DNA from: Biscogniauxia marginata
Taxonomy: Eukaryota > Ascomycota > Sordariomycetes > Xylariales > Xylariaceae
Direction: 5' to 3'
Length of the DNA stretch: 64,000 nucleotides
Assembly: GCA_022695795.1 (NCBI GenBank)
Contig: MU404103.1
Location: 62,001-126,000, forward strand
Part shown: positions 12,399 to 24,443 of the stretch, one piece after another
Position numbering within the stretch: the stretch's first letter is position 1
Layout: every line of letters starts with the position of its first letter
Made by a program: the position numbers and the translations under genes
The notes under the pieces: model-generated
Told to the model about the DNA's origin: nothing
What the model saw: the letters and a program-made list of their open reading frames with translations, nothing else
Database searches by the model: none

Positions 12399-15300
12399 AT
12401 GTCCGTAACACACCCACAACCACCCTCAGAATCCGAGTATTACCTAGAAGGAGACAGGGGAGGTCATCCCATCGCGCGAGGAATGGCGGCAATCCAGATT
12501 CGCCACCCTAAGAAAAAGCAGACTCCCCAAGAGGCCATTGATGAGTTCTGGAACAAGTTCACAACGAAGGCTCCTGGAAAAGGTTCGTTCTGACCAAGCT
12601 TTAACCAACCTCCCCCCAACCACCCCTCTCTCTCCCCTTTTTCTTTTCTTTTCTTTTTCTTTTTTCTCTTTGACCATGTGGCGACATTCGATGGCTGACG
12701 AGAACATGGACTAGCAACCACCGTCATTCCCTATAATCAATATGCCGAAAAGGCAGCGAGACGATCGAACAAGGCCGTCGGCACCCTGACCCAATCCTCG
12801 TATGAAGAAGCCGCCGCCGTTTGCCGGGCCAAGGTCGACAAGATCGTGAAGGAGTGTCGGCGGGTCAACCAGAAATATCGAGACCCGCACTTTGACCTGG
12901 AGCTGGACCTAAACTGGGGTGGGCGCGATACTCTCGAGTCGCTCTGTAACAGGAAGAATAAGCCTGATTCGCTCTTCAAGCCCAAGAGCGTCAAGCGCGT
13001 AGTAGACATATTCGAACAACCTAAGTTCTACATCGACGGTCCGACCGCTAACGATGTACGCCAGGGCCGCGACGGCGACTGCTGGCTGCTCGCCGCTCTG
13101 TGCACGCTAAGCAACAAGCCTAGTCTGATTGAGAAGGTGTGCGTGGCTCGTGATGAGCAGGTTGGCGTCTACGGCTTCGTCTTCCACCGAGACGGCGAGT
13201 GGATCTCGGAGATTATCGATGATAAGCTGTTTCTGACCAAGCCTGACTTCGAAGAGAGCTTCCTCGAACGAATGCTCTGGGAGGACCGGGAAAGAGTCAA
13301 TTCCGAGGAACAGTACAGAAAGGCGTACCAGAGCGGCTCGGGTGCTCTGTACTTTGCCCAATGCGAACATGCTGACGAAACCTGGCTACCATTGCTCGAG
13401 AAGGCCTACGCCAAGGCTCACGGTGATTATGCTGCCATTGAGGGCGGCTTTACCGGCGAGGGGATCGAGGATTTAACTGGTGGCGTGACGACCGAGCTGT
13501 ACACGACAGATATCCTCGACAAGGAGTACTTCTGGAAAGAGGAACTCATGAAAGTCAATGATGAATTCCTCTTCGGATGTTCGACTGGGATGTGGGGTGC
13601 CAGTTACTGGGGTGAGCGCAAAGGTATTGTCGAATTGCACGCCTATTCCGTGATGAGGGCCGTCGAGATGGATGGCCAGCGCCTTGTTCTCTTGAAGAAT
13701 CCCTGGGGCAAGGGAGAGTGGAAAGGCGCCTGGAGTGACGGCTCTAAAGAATGGACTGCGGAATGGCTGCTCAAACTCAACCACCGTTTCGGGGATGATG
13801 GTAACTTCTGGATTTCATACGACGATCTCCTTCGCAAGTATCAAGCTTTTGACCGTACGCGTCTCTTTGGACCCGAGTGGAAAGTCACCTCCCTATGGAC
13901 GACGTTCTCTGTCCCTTGGACGCTTGATTACCATGACACTTACTTCACGTTCTCGCTCGCTAAAACCAGCCCCGTTGTCATCGTCCTCTCTCAATTGGAT
14001 GACCGGTACTATCAGGGCCTAGAAGGCCAGTACCGATTTGAGCTGAACTTCCGATTGCACAAAAAAGGACAAGAGGATTATGTCGTCCGCAGTATCAGTC
14101 CTTACTGTCAGATCCGTTCCGTCAACGTCGAACTAGAGCTTGAAGCGGGCGATTACGTTGTCCTGCTGAAGGTAAATGCAACTCGTGACCTAGATATTCT
14201 ACCGATAGAGGAGGTGATCCGCAATAATGCCCGAGAGCGCAGAGACAAGCTCGTAGCTGTGGGAATGTCGTACGACTTGGCTCACAGCAAAGGAAAGGTG
14301 ACGGAGACGCCAGAGGAGAAGCAGGCCAAAAACGACGCTGATAAGCACAAGAACGAAAAGGAACGAGAAGATCTCCGCAGGCAGATCATGGAAGCTCGGC
14401 GCGAAGACTACTACGAGGAGATGAAGGGCCATAAGAAGCGGCTAGAAAGGCGGGCCAAGGCCAAAGCTAAAGTGCAAGCCAAGAAGGAGGCAAAGGCAGC
14501 CAAGGCTAAAGCTAAGAAAGAAGCCAAGGAGAAGCCAGTGGCTACTACATCTGAAGATAGATCCGCTCCCGGATTCGAACATGAAGTGCTTGTTCAGATT
14601 CTTTCACCTGATCAGACTCCTGAGCTCGATGATGCGAACAAGGATCAGCCATCGGAGTCGAGCGCTGGCTCGAGTATCAAGACACCTTCGACTGATTCTG
14701 ACAAGCCCACAGCCCGGGAGCACAATCCCGATAAAACTACGGCGGGACCTGAGAGTGAGGTATCTACTGAGGGCGCAAAGGATGCCTCCGACGTTCTACC
14801 GGCCTTAGAGAAGTCCGTGACTAGTCCAGCGCCGAGTGGCGAGGCAGCCACAAGCAAGGATTCAACCAAGGCCGTCGACCGTGAGGACAAACTAACTGAA
14901 GACGAAGAGGCGACAGAGGAATCATTGGAAGATGACGAGACCGATATCTCTTCCGTGTCCGAGATCAGCGACCGAGAGCTGGATATTCAGCTCCGACGTC
15001 GCGCCAACGCCCCGGTCCCTCCGCCTCCGCCTCCTTCCCCCCGCGTCATCCCACCAGAGGAGGAGGACGAGTTCGAAAGCGATCCGTGGAATGCCGTGGC
15101 CACGGTCGGCCTGCGCGTATACTACAAGGTGTCGGAGGAGGACCGGAACAAGGAGATCGTGACGCTACGTATTATCCGACCTACCCCGTACGCTAAGAAA
15201 GACGGCGTTGGTAGGGATACTGGCGACGGCGACGACAACAAGGAGAAGAGCAGTGAGGACAAGGAGAAGAGGGACGGGGACGGGGAAGAGCCGCCGACGA

Positions 15301-15434
15301 AGTCATCCATGGGTCTCGATGTCGATGACAGCTCCAAGGACGCCACACTCGAGGGCGATCGCGAGCAGCGGAAGAAGAGTATCTTGTCGTTGATTCCGCT
15401 CGAGGGTAAGAAGCCGGGCCGACGCGAGGACTAA
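12399..15434 (+). CDS. Calpain family cysteine protease (C2 family)
   Basis: Two exons, 12399-12582 and 12715-15434, joined over a 132-bp GT-AG intron with a GCTGACG branch site; the product is 967 aa. Calpains are Ca2+-linked intracellular cysteine proteases. The core reads in order: catalytic Cys184 in GRDGDCWLL, His370 in ELHAYSV and Asn390 in KNPWGKGEW, so the triad is intact. A calpain C2-like (domain III) beta-sandwich follows at about 450-560. The tail, from about residue 560, is low-complexity: a Lys/Ala/Glu-rich stretch near 570-660 likely to form a coiled coil, then acidic Ser/Thr-rich sequence, a run of prolines near 860 and a charged C-terminus. No signal peptide or EF hands are visible. 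The start ATG opens MSVTHPQPP; an in-frame upstream ATG at 12318 is less likely. It lacks the clear MIT domain of PalB/Rim13, so I do not assign it to the pH pathway. Confidence 0.9.
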
Positions 15435-16077
15435 GGTCAAATCAGGATCCGCCTGAGGGTGAGAAACGACAGGCCATCATATTATATTTTTGATGTATTG
15501 GTTACCCAGCATGATTCATGAGTATCAGGATAAAAAGAAGAATGGGTACCCCTCCCCCCCTCCCTTCCCCCTTTTCTTTTGAAGATCTCTTTTCTGAGAC
15601 TGAGAGAGGGTAAGAATGGAGGAAACAAAAGCAAGTTTTGGAGTGGATTGGAGTATCGTGAAGCAGAATGTTTAGGAGCCTCTCTTCCCCGGGAGTTGGT
15701 GCTCGTGATCAACGATATATATGCCTACCTTGTGATTCCATCTTTCTTCTGGTGAGATGGGAGCTAGTGTTCGTAACATGACCGAGGCATGATTCCTCTA
15801 TCATCTCTTTGATGAATCTGCATTGTCATGGGGAGAAGAAAAAAGCAAACGAAAAAGGTGGTGTTTGTTAATTCGTAATGACAAGTTACAGCGCAATGTC
15901 AACCGCACAAGTGGAAAAGCATGGGGGTATCATCCGTCGAAGGCATGCTTTAATACATCACCATCTAAACCTCCTGAATGCCATTCGCCCTTCCTGTACG
16001 TATAGCAAGTTCTTCCTCGTCTTTAACCAGACAACCGGAATAGACAGATAGATGTACCGATCTGTACAGTTTCAAAA
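15435..16077. other. Intergenic region between convergent genes
   Basis: Holds the 3' ends of the calpain gene and of the Fta4 gene. A C-rich pyrimidine tract lies at about 15548-15580. No gene is seen. Confidence 0.5.
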
Positions 16078-16954
16078 TCAGAAATTGTCCAACAGCCTCT
16101 CAACTTTTGCCTTCTCCACCACGTCCATATCTTGCATTAGTATATCATCGGCGGCGTTTCTGTCCCCACGGTCTGGCTCGCTAGCATCCGGGAACTGTGC
16201 TACGCGGCCCGCGACCCGGACGAGCAGGAAGCGCATGCGTTCGAGCTCCTTCTCCACCTCTCCGTTGCGCGTAATCAGGTTTTGCTGCACATTGTCGGCA
16301 CCGTCTCCTTCTTGTGGCCCCGCCCTGAACGGCGCGAGCAATGCTTCCATGGCGCGCAGACGCTCGACGCGCCCGCGCGCCGCTCGGCGCCGTGCAGACA
16401 GAGAAGTGAGCTTCGCGACGAGCTCGGCGTAGCGAGCTGCTTCGGGCGGGTGGGCCTCGGCATCGGCGGGCTTGTGGGCATCCCAGGTCGGCGGGAGGGA
16501 GGAGATGGCCTCGTCGGATGCTGGGATTATCGCGTTGGTCGCAGAACATAAGACAGAAGTACCCCGAAAGAAGAAACATACCAAAGTCAGCGCCCACCCT
16601 CAACTTCTTCTCTCCCACCCATATCCCTCCGGCGGAACCGCCCGGCCCATCCTCATCGTCCTCGTCGTCCCCATCGCGCCCCACGTCGCGCTCCCCGACC
16701 TCGAGGAACAGGCCCTCGATCTGCTCGGCGACGTGGCGCGAGGCCTGGGGCGCGTACACGCGTCGGGCGTGCTGCTGCAGGGCGTGGTTCAGGCGGTACA
16801 GGGCCTCGTCTACGGCCTTGTCAGGCAGTCCGCCCTGCTCGGCGCGGTCGTTGGATACGCGCCAGTTGGGCGAGGGCAAGAGCGCCTGCGTGAGCTGCAG
16901 AGTTTGCGTCGTCAGGAAGGTGGACTTATGGGCGAGGATTGTGGGGGGTGCCAT
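16078..16954 (-). CDS. fta4: Kinetochore protein Fta4 (Sim4 complex, CENP-U-like)
   Basis: Two exons on the minus strand, 16954-16582 and 16520-16078, with a 61-bp intron (GTATGT donor); the product is 271 aa. The N-terminus MAPPTILAHKSTFL and the following LTQ-LLPSPNW stretch resemble the Fta4 family (kinetochore complex Fta4 of the Sim4 subunit, Pfam PF13093), as does the helical, Leu/Arg/Glu-rich C-terminal half that ends in a KVERLLDNF segment. Fta4 is part of the inner kinetochore network that links CENP-A chromatin to the outer kinetochore. Joining the exons at G|CA keeps one frame and restores a DFASDEAI segment. An acidic run (DGDDEDDEDG) sits at about residues 96-106. The gene is much more GC-rich than its surroundings, which creates long chance frames on the other strand. 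Family assignment is from memory of the motif pattern. Confidence 0.78.
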
Positions 16955-17472
16955 TTTTGTGTTGTGGGCGAGGTGGGGGATAATGAAATTTACTTATACA
17001 GGTACCTAAGGTACCTACCTAAACTAATATAAAGTAGATCTTGTTAGGAAATTGATTAAGACATGGAAGTCAATTAAAGACCGGAGCTCGTCACGTTGCA
17101 ACGCATCGAATTCGGGGTTCTATACCTAAGTATTATATATACATACTATTATAAAGTGGTTTTATAAGCTAGCAAGGCCTTATATCGTTACTTTATTTTT
17201 ATAATAATAATTTCTAAAGCGTTTTTAACTTAATAACAATTAAAAATAATACTTAAAAATCATTATAATTATTATTTTAAAGTATTTTTATAAAAAAAAA
17301 AAACTTTAAATAATAATTTTAAAAAGTTATTTATTATTTTTATTATTATAAAAATATTAAATATAATAAAAATAAACGTTAATTATTCTTTTAATAATTA
17401 ATTTTTATATAATTAATAATATATTTTTTAACTTTTAACTATTAAATTATAATTTTTATTAAAAAAATTAAA
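16955..17472. other. Promoter side of Fta4, then AT-rich boundary
   Basis: Normal DNA to about 17145, including a GGTACCT-type repeated motif at 17000-17022, then an abrupt change to RIP-type AT-rich DNA. No gene is seen. Confidence 0.5.
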
Positions 17473-17474
17473 TA

Positions 17475-19465
17475 ACGTGTTTTATAAGCAAATAAGCCAT
17501 ATAAATAAGTAAATTAATTTTTATAATTTTCATAGTTTTAACTATTAAAAAACATTTACGCGACATTAAAATTAATTAATAATTATTATTATTTAAATCG
17601 TTTTTTTTAAGTTTTACATTTTAAAAACTAAATACTTTTTTATATTAAATTTTTAATTTTTAACGCGTAATTTAAGTTAATTAGTTTATTATATTTTTTA
17701 AGTTAAAACTTTTTAAAATTAAAATTACCAAATACTTTTTTATTTATTATATAAATATACGTATTATAATTAATTTAATTATTTTTTTCGAGATTTCTTT
17801 TTTTTATTATTAATCGTAATAATTTTTTTAATTTATAAAGTTATTTTCTTTTTTATATTAAATATTTTTTATTTATAATTATTATTTTTTAGTTTTATAT
17901 CGCTTATTAAAAATATAGTTTATTTCTCGAAAACGAATAATTTTATCTTATAATAAAACTACTTTATATATTAATAATAAAATAGTTTTTATAAGTTAAT
18001 TATAAATATTTATAATACTTATAAAAAAACTTTTTAATATTTTTTAATTTTATTTATAATAAAATTAAATTATAATAACATTTCGTAAGTTATTATAAAT
18101 ATTTTAACTTTTTAAAATATTTAATTTATATCGAAATTAAAAAAAGATATATACGTTTTTTATATAAAAATAATATAATAATAATCTTTTTTAAATTAAA
18201 AAAATTAATTTAATTATATAAAACTTAATTTATATATTTAAAATAATAATTTAATAATAAATATTTTTATAAAGTTAATTAAAAAAATCTTTTTTATAAC
18301 GTAATAATAATAACGCTTTATTAAGTCGTTTAAATAATTATTATATACTTTTTTAAAAAAATATTAAAATATATAAAGTTAAAAAGTTATAACTTATATA
18401 ATAATATTAAGTTTTTTATAATATTTTTTAAATTTTATAATTATTTAAAATTAATAAATATTTAAAACTTTATATTTAATTTTTAATATAAAAATTAAAA
18501 TGCTTTATAAATTTTATATTAAGTTTATTTATTATTTATTTATTATTTAACTTATTATTTTTATTTTTTAATAATAATAAATAATAATATAATAAAACTA
18601 TTAATATTAATAATTTAAATAATTATAATTTATTTTTATTTTTTATTAAACTTATTAAAGTTATTTATATCGTTTTATATTTATTATTATTATATTAATT
18701 TAAATAATTATTTTAAATATAAACTTTATCTTGTTAAAATTATATATATTTTTCTTTAAAATTTTATATTTCGTAATCGTTTTACGTATTAATTTAAATT
18801 ATTTTCGATATATATTTAAATTTTTGTATAAACCTTTTTAATAATTTATTTCTTTATTTAAACGCGTTTATAATAATTTTTATCGTTATATAAAATTAAA
18901 AGTTTAGTTTTTTTCGACGCGCCTCACATTATATTCGCGTAATAAGAAATTTATTATCACGATAATATAACTTAAACGAAAATTTTTATTTATTTATTTA
19001 AATTAATAATATGTTAAATAATAATTATTTTTTTGTAAAACGTAAATTTTTAAGTATTTAATTTTATAATTAATTATATAAATATATTATTATTTCGTTT
19101 TTATAATATTATACGAAAAATATTATAAAGTATTATTAATTTATAATAACTTATTTTTAAATAATATTATTTATATTTAATTATATAAATTATTTAAGTT
19201 TTTATTAATATTATTAAGTTTTAAAATAAAAAAATATATAAATATATTACTTATAAATTAATTAATTTAAATTACGTATTAAAAACCGAATACTTAATAT
19301 AAAAAAGATATTTAATTTTTAAAACGTAAAACTAAAAAAAAAATTAAATAATAATAATTATTAATTAATTTTAATGTTATATAAATGTTTTTTAATAGTT
19401 AAAACTATGAAAGTTATAAAAACTGGCTTATTTACTTATATGGCCCACTCGCTTATAAGACACGT
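17475..19465. mobile_element. TIR DNA element family C, copy C1 (complete ends)
   Basis: A 1991-bp element with inverted termini of roughly 200 bp. The left end reads ACGTGTTTTATAAGC and the right end, on the other strand, ACGTGTCTTATAAGC. TA dinucleotides flank it at 17473-17474 and 19466-19467, as with Tc1/mariner-type targets. Inside each terminus the block 'TAAGC(A/G)A(G/A)TAA' is repeated twice. The interior is about 85-90% AT and lacks any open frame, so whether it ever coded a transposase cannot be read. The interior matches copy 24444-26509 in reverse orientation (shared segment near 18850-18930 against 25013-25085). Family name is mine. Confidence 0.75.
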
Positions 19466-19467
19466 TA

Positions 19468-19897
19468 TTATATAAGCGAGTAAATAAAACAAGCTCGCGA
19501 ACGAAATAATTTTTTATATAAAATCGACTTTTTTTTAAAAAATTTATAACTTTACATGTAAAAATCGGAAAAATCTCGAACTTTTTTTCTAGTTATATAA
19601 TTATATAGTTTAATTAAAAAATTCGAAAAACTAGAAAATTAATTATATAAAGAAATATATAAAAAGGTTTATACTTTTTATTATAATTTTAATTTTTACT
19701 TGTTTTTTTTTCGAGTTTTTTAATATTATTTTATATTTTACTTTTAATTAAAATATATAATTATATAATTAAAGAAAAAAGTCCGAGATTTTTCCGATTT
19801 TTACGTGTAAAGTTATAAATTTTTAAAAAAGTCGATTTTATATAAAAAATTATTTCGTTTATAAGTTTATTTTATTTATTTATTTATTTATATAATA
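19468..19897. repeat. Fold-back (long inverted repeat) element
   Basis: Two arms of about 150 bp, 19468-19617 and 19744-19897, are inverted copies of each other (for example the segment TATAAAATCGACTTTTTT at 19517 and its complement near 19833). A spacer of about 125 bp separates them. It starts right at the TA flank of family C copy C1. It is non-coding and MITE-like in structure. A shorter relative lies at 23871-24008. Confidence 0.75.
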
Positions 19898-20818
19898 TAT
19901 TATATTAAATTATAACTTTTAATTATTTATAAGATATAATTTAAAAGAAAAAAATTAAAAGTTTTAAATAAGTTATATATAATAAAAGCTATTATTAAGT
20001 TAAAAGGCGGTTAAATATATAAGATACCTATTTCTGAGAATTAAACGTTTTTATTTTACCCCACCGTAGGACTTTTAGGTATTTTGCGGGCTGGCCAGGT
20101 GGGTGCCATGGTAGTACAAAAGCTGTTGAGTCTTAAGGTCACACTCTTTGAAACTCCATTCTCGACTATCAAAACTATTATTTGGAGCTAATGTCGGTAC
20201 GAGGAAACGTATAGGTGGGAGGGAAATACCGCCACTTATACGAAGGTCTTAGCCTCTTATTGGACAGTAGGGAGAACTTCGGGCTGAGTGTTGACTATCT
20301 TCGGCCCCGTCTCTGGAAAATCTACAGCAATGCAATGGAACACCGGACCGCGAACCGATGCAATCTCTTTAGTTCCGGAACAATATTGCTACCAACGCTT
20401 TCTTGGAGTAGCAGAAAGCATTCCCTGATCCCGACTGCTGAGGATAGGACTACTTAGGTGAAGGTATTGTCTCCGATTTCGTTTCTTGTCGGATGGATAT
20501 ACCGCGAGTTGCCCGACCGTTACGTTGTGTTTGGATATGGTCGATGTTTGCGACTGATACTTGTAGTTGACCTTGCATCATGTAGTCTACGTATCTTCGA
20601 AGTAGTTGCGGGGCGGCAGGGTGTATTTCGAGCTATAAAAGCAGGTAAGACCTCGTAGAGATAGACCGAGTCATTTTATCTTCCCTTCTTTCTATCCTTT
20701 TTTTTTTTTTTTGTATTGTTCGTTATTCTCACTTCAGCGACTAAGTCCTAACCAACAAGGAGCTGCCAGGCTTCTTCTCATCTCTGCCAAGTGATCCACA
20801 GTAGTACTATCTACAGAA
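19898..20818. other. End of the AT-rich block and upstream region of the GH3 gene
   Basis: AT-rich to about 20050, then normal DNA. Frames of 60-80 codons at 20215-20658 have no recognisable content and I do not call them genes. A TATAAAA box lies at 20634-20640 and a T tract at 20699-20712. No RNA gene is seen. Confidence 0.5.
20634..20640 (+). promoter_or_regulatory. Likely TATA box of the GH3 gene
   Basis: TATAAAA in the context GAGCTATAAAAGCAG, about 180 bp before the ATG at 20819, preceded by a GC-rich patch (GGGGCGGC near 20610). Position and context fit a core promoter; this is inference. Confidence 0.5.
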
Positions 20819-23602
20819 ATGGCCGACATCAATGTAGATGAAGTCTTGAAGAGGCTTTCTCTATCTGAGAAAGTTGAGCTCCTAGCGGGTGAGCGGGCTA
20901 TTTCAAGTTCGCAACAGGGGCAAAACATCTAACCATTTCTAATCTGTAGGCATCGACTTCTGGCACACAAAAGCGTATCCACAACATGGCATCCCCTCAT
21001 TACGGTTGTCAGACGGTCCAAACGGTGTTCGTGGCACTAAATTCTTCAACGGCGTCCCCGCCGCCTGCTTCCCTTGTGGTACTGGTCTCGGCGCCACATT
21101 CAATCAGGAGCTTCTCGCAGAAGCTGGGAAGAAGATGGGCGAAGAGGCTAAAGCCAAAGGTGTGCATGCCATCCTAGGACCTACAATCAACATGCAAAGG
21201 AGCCCCCTTGGAGGTCGAGGATTCGAGTCACTTGGCGAAGACCCTGTTCTAGCTGGCCTCGGAGCTGCTGCTATCATCCAAGGTATACAGTCAACAGGCG
21301 TTCAAGCGACTATCAAGCACTTTGTGTGCAATGACCACGAGCATAAGCGAAATGCAGTCCAGGCGCTCATCACCGAACGAGCGCTTCGTGAGATCTATGC
21401 GCTCCCATTCCAATTAGTTGTCCGTGATTCCAACCCCGGCTCTTTCATGACAGGGTATAACGGAGTGAACGGTACTTTCTGCTCGCAGAATTCCAAACTG
21501 CTAGAGGAAATGCTACGAGGCGAATGGGGATGGGATGGGATGATTATGAGTGATTGGTATGGAACATATTCCACTACCGAAGCCACGATCGCCGGCCTTG
21601 ATCTTGAGATGCCTGGTCCGCCACGGTTCAGGGGCGAGGCCCTCAAATTCAATGCCTCGACTGACAAGGTCTGGGGGCATATTTTGGATAAACGGGCCAG
21701 GGCAGTGCTGAAATTCGTTAAGAAATGTGCCGCTAGTGGAGTAAAAGAAGATGCACCCGAGGGCAAGGCCGATACGCCTGAAACTGCTGCTCTCTTGCGA
21801 CGTATAGGGAACGAAGGAATTGTCTTGATGAAGAATGAGAAGAGTGTTTTACCTCTGAAGAAAGACAAAAAGGCATGGAATCCCAATTCTTGACACTACT
21901 CCAGGTAATGATAACTAATCGTGAGTTCTGGTAGACTGTCATCATCGGCCCCAACGCCAAAACTGCAACGTATCACGGAGGGGGCTCAGCGGTAAGCTAA
22001 TTTTGGAGTTCTTTATTGCCCCTTGTAGCCTGTCTCATGAGTAAAACATGCCTATTCTAGCTTGTTGTATGAGCTTTTGCTCTCGAGACATGCTTCACGA
22101 GTTAAAAACAGTCCAAATGTAGCAATTACTGACACCTGTTTCTGCAGTCCCTAGCAGCTTACTACGCTGTCACGCCGTTTGATGGTATTAGCAGTAAACT
22201 AACTTCAGCTCCTGCTTTTGCAATTGGCCAATATTCTCACAAACTGCTTCCCTTGCTTGGATATTCTACCAAGTCAACTAAAGGAACCCAGGGAATGACC
22301 ATGAAAGTATATCTCGAGGGCCCGGAGGTCCCAAATAGAGAAATGGTCGATGAACTAGACATAACAAAGACCGAGTTACTCCTGGTCGACTACGATAATC
22401 CTAAACTGGCATCCAATCTATGGTATGCAACGTTCGAGAGTTCCCTGGTTGCGGAGGAAGATGCTGCCTGGGAATTCGGCATCGTTGTATCGGGAACAGC
22501 TAATCTATACATCAACGATGAGCTGGTAATCAATAATACCGACAACCAGAAGCAGGGAGAAGCGTTTTTCGGTAGCGCTACCATCGAGGAGAAGGGAACT
22601 TACAAATTCGAGAAGGGCAAAACCTACAACTTCAAGATCACGTTCGGATCAGCACCAACATCTAACTTAAGTGCCGGCAGTATTCTCCTTGGCGCGGGAG
22701 CGCTTCGTGTCGGCGGATGCAAGATCATTGATCCCAATGCTGAGATCGCCCGCGCCGTGGAACTGGCCAAGGGTGCGGATCAGGTCATCATTTGTACTGG
22801 GTTGAACTCGGAATGGGAGACTGAAGGCAATGACCGAGCTGACATGAAACTTCCTCCCGGCCTCGATAACCTCATCGCCGCCGTTGCTAGGGCTAACCCG
22901 AACACAGCCGTAGTCGTACAGTCAGGCACTCCAGTCGAAATGCCCTGGATAGATGACGTAAACGCTCTCGTCCACGCCTGGTATGGCGGAAACGAGACGG
23001 GAAATACCATCGCGGACATCCTGTTCGGCGACGTGTGCCCCTCAGGGAGGCTCAGCCTAAGCTTCCCCATCCGCGTCCAGGACAATCCGGCCTTCCTGAA
23101 CTACCGATCAGAAGGTGGTCGTGTCGTCTACGGTGAGGACATCTACATCGGCTACCGGTACTACGAGTTTGCCGATCGCAAGGTCCTGTTCCCCTTCGGC
23201 CATGGCCTGAGCTACACGACTTTCAAGTTCTCGGACCTGTCGGTCTCGGACGAAGACGGCAAGCTGACCGTGTCGGTAGCCGTCAAGAACACAGGAGGCG
23301 TCAAGGGCGCCGAGGTCGCGCAGGTATACGTAGAGCCGAAGCAGAAGGCCAAAGTCAACAGGCCAGTGAAGGAGCTTAAGGGCTTTGCGAAGGTGGAGCT
23401 CCAGCCGGGCGAGATTAAAACCGTCACGGTGGATGTCGCTACTAAGTATGCAGCTAGTTACTGGGACGAGCAGCGCGACCAGTGGTGTGTGGAGGAAGGT
23501 GAGTATGAGGTTATCGTCAGCGACAGCAGCGAGGTGAAAGAGGACAAGGCCATGAAGAGCTCATTTAAGATCCCCGAGACGTTTTGGTGGTCAGGATTGT
23601 GA
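20819..23602 (+). CDS. Beta-glucosidase, glycoside hydrolase family 3, with PA14 insert
   Basis: Four exons, 20819-20888, 20950-21872, 21935-21991 and 22148-23602; 834 aa, the usual length for fungal GH3 enzymes with a PA14 domain. It would hydrolyse terminal beta-D-glucosyl residues. The N-terminus (MADINVDEVLKRLSL) has no signal peptide, so the enzyme is probably cytosolic, like the BglH/BglI group. The nucleophile is Asp225 in IMSDWYGTYS; substrate-site motifs RGFESLGEDP and KHFVCNDHE are present. PA14 occupies about 400-540, the second GH3 domain follows, and a fibronectin-III-like domain is at about 735-825. Intron 2 must use a GC donor: in the unspliced frame a TGA occurs at 21891-21893, and splicing AAG|GCATGG (21873) to TAG|ACTGTC (21934) restores the conserved TVIIGPNAKTATYHGGGSA segment. 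Its stop codon is only about 50 bp from the next AT-rich block. Confidence 0.9.
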
Positions 23603-24441
23603 CATTGAGGAGCTCTGGGGGATGGGGGCTCGAGAGAACTGGAGACACAGAATTTCATAAATAGGATATATAAAAAGATACTATATAACGATATAACGAT
23701 CATCTATAAATTATTTCTATTTTTAAACGACGATTTTTATAAGTGCTTTTAATATATATAAAGCTATTTATATTATAAAAGAATTAAAAATTAAAAAATA
23801 TTTTTAATATTATTAAATAATATTAACGTCGTTTATAAGTTAATAAACTATTTAAATAAGTAAGTTACTTAGTTTTTTATATAAAATCAAGGTTTTAAAT
23901 ATTAATAACTTAATATATAAAAATTAAAAAAAAGGTTTAAAATCTTTTCGATTTTTATATATAAAGTTATTAATATTTAAAAAAGTCGATTTTATATAAA
24001 AATTATATAAAAACTAATTATTAAAAAAGTAATTAATATTCGTTTTTATTATAATTATAAGCTTATTTCGCGTTTAACGCTCTTTATAACTTAAAATTAT
24101 TTCATTTTTTAATAAAAGTTATAATTTAATCTTAATAAAAAGTAACGAAAATAAATGAATAAAACTTTTTTTTAAATTAAATAAAAAGGACATGTTTAAT
24201 ATTTATAATAATTAACTTAATATATTTAAAGTAATTTTTAATTTAATAATTAAAAGATATATTAAAAATTATATAAAGATTAATTATTAAAAAGGTAATT
24301 AATGTTTTTTATTATAATTATAAATTCGGTTTATATTTAACGCTATTTATAACTTAAAATTAACTTAATAATTTAGCGGTATATATTAAATAAGTTATAT
24401 GTATATATAAAACATTATTTAAGTTTTAATAAAATTAAAAT
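23603..24441. other. AT-rich RIP-degraded DNA after the GH3 gene
   Basis: Normal composition ends at about 23655. The block holds a fold-back repeat (23871-24008) and a pair of direct repeats of about 100 bp at 24001-24110 and 24266-24361. No open frame of note. Confidence 0.6.
23871..24008. repeat. Short fold-back repeat related to the one at 19468
   Basis: Left arm 23871-23932 and right arm 23945-24008 are near-perfect inverted copies with almost no spacer. They share TATAAAATC and the ATTTTTATATATAAAGTTA-type segment with the element at 19468-19897. Confidence 0.65.
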
Positions 24442-24443
24442 TA

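Noticed and set aside
16052..17032. Plus-strand frames of up to 186 codons over the Fta4 gene
   Set aside because: They are antisense shadows of GC-rich coding DNA; the minus strand has a start, a clean intron and family motifs.
17475..19897. Possible CRISPR-like or satellite array in the AT-rich repeats
   Set aside because: Repeats are termini of transposons and fold-back arms, not evenly spaced units with spacers, and this is a fungal genome.
20215..20658. Two consecutive plus-strand frames upstream of the GH3 gene
   Set aside because: No recognisable sequence, no plausible splicing, and the TATA box of the GH3 gene lies inside the second.
20819..23602. GH3 gene as a pseudogene because of the TGA at 21891
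   Set aside because: A GC-AG intron removes the stop and joins conserved sequence in frame; the rest of the gene is intact.
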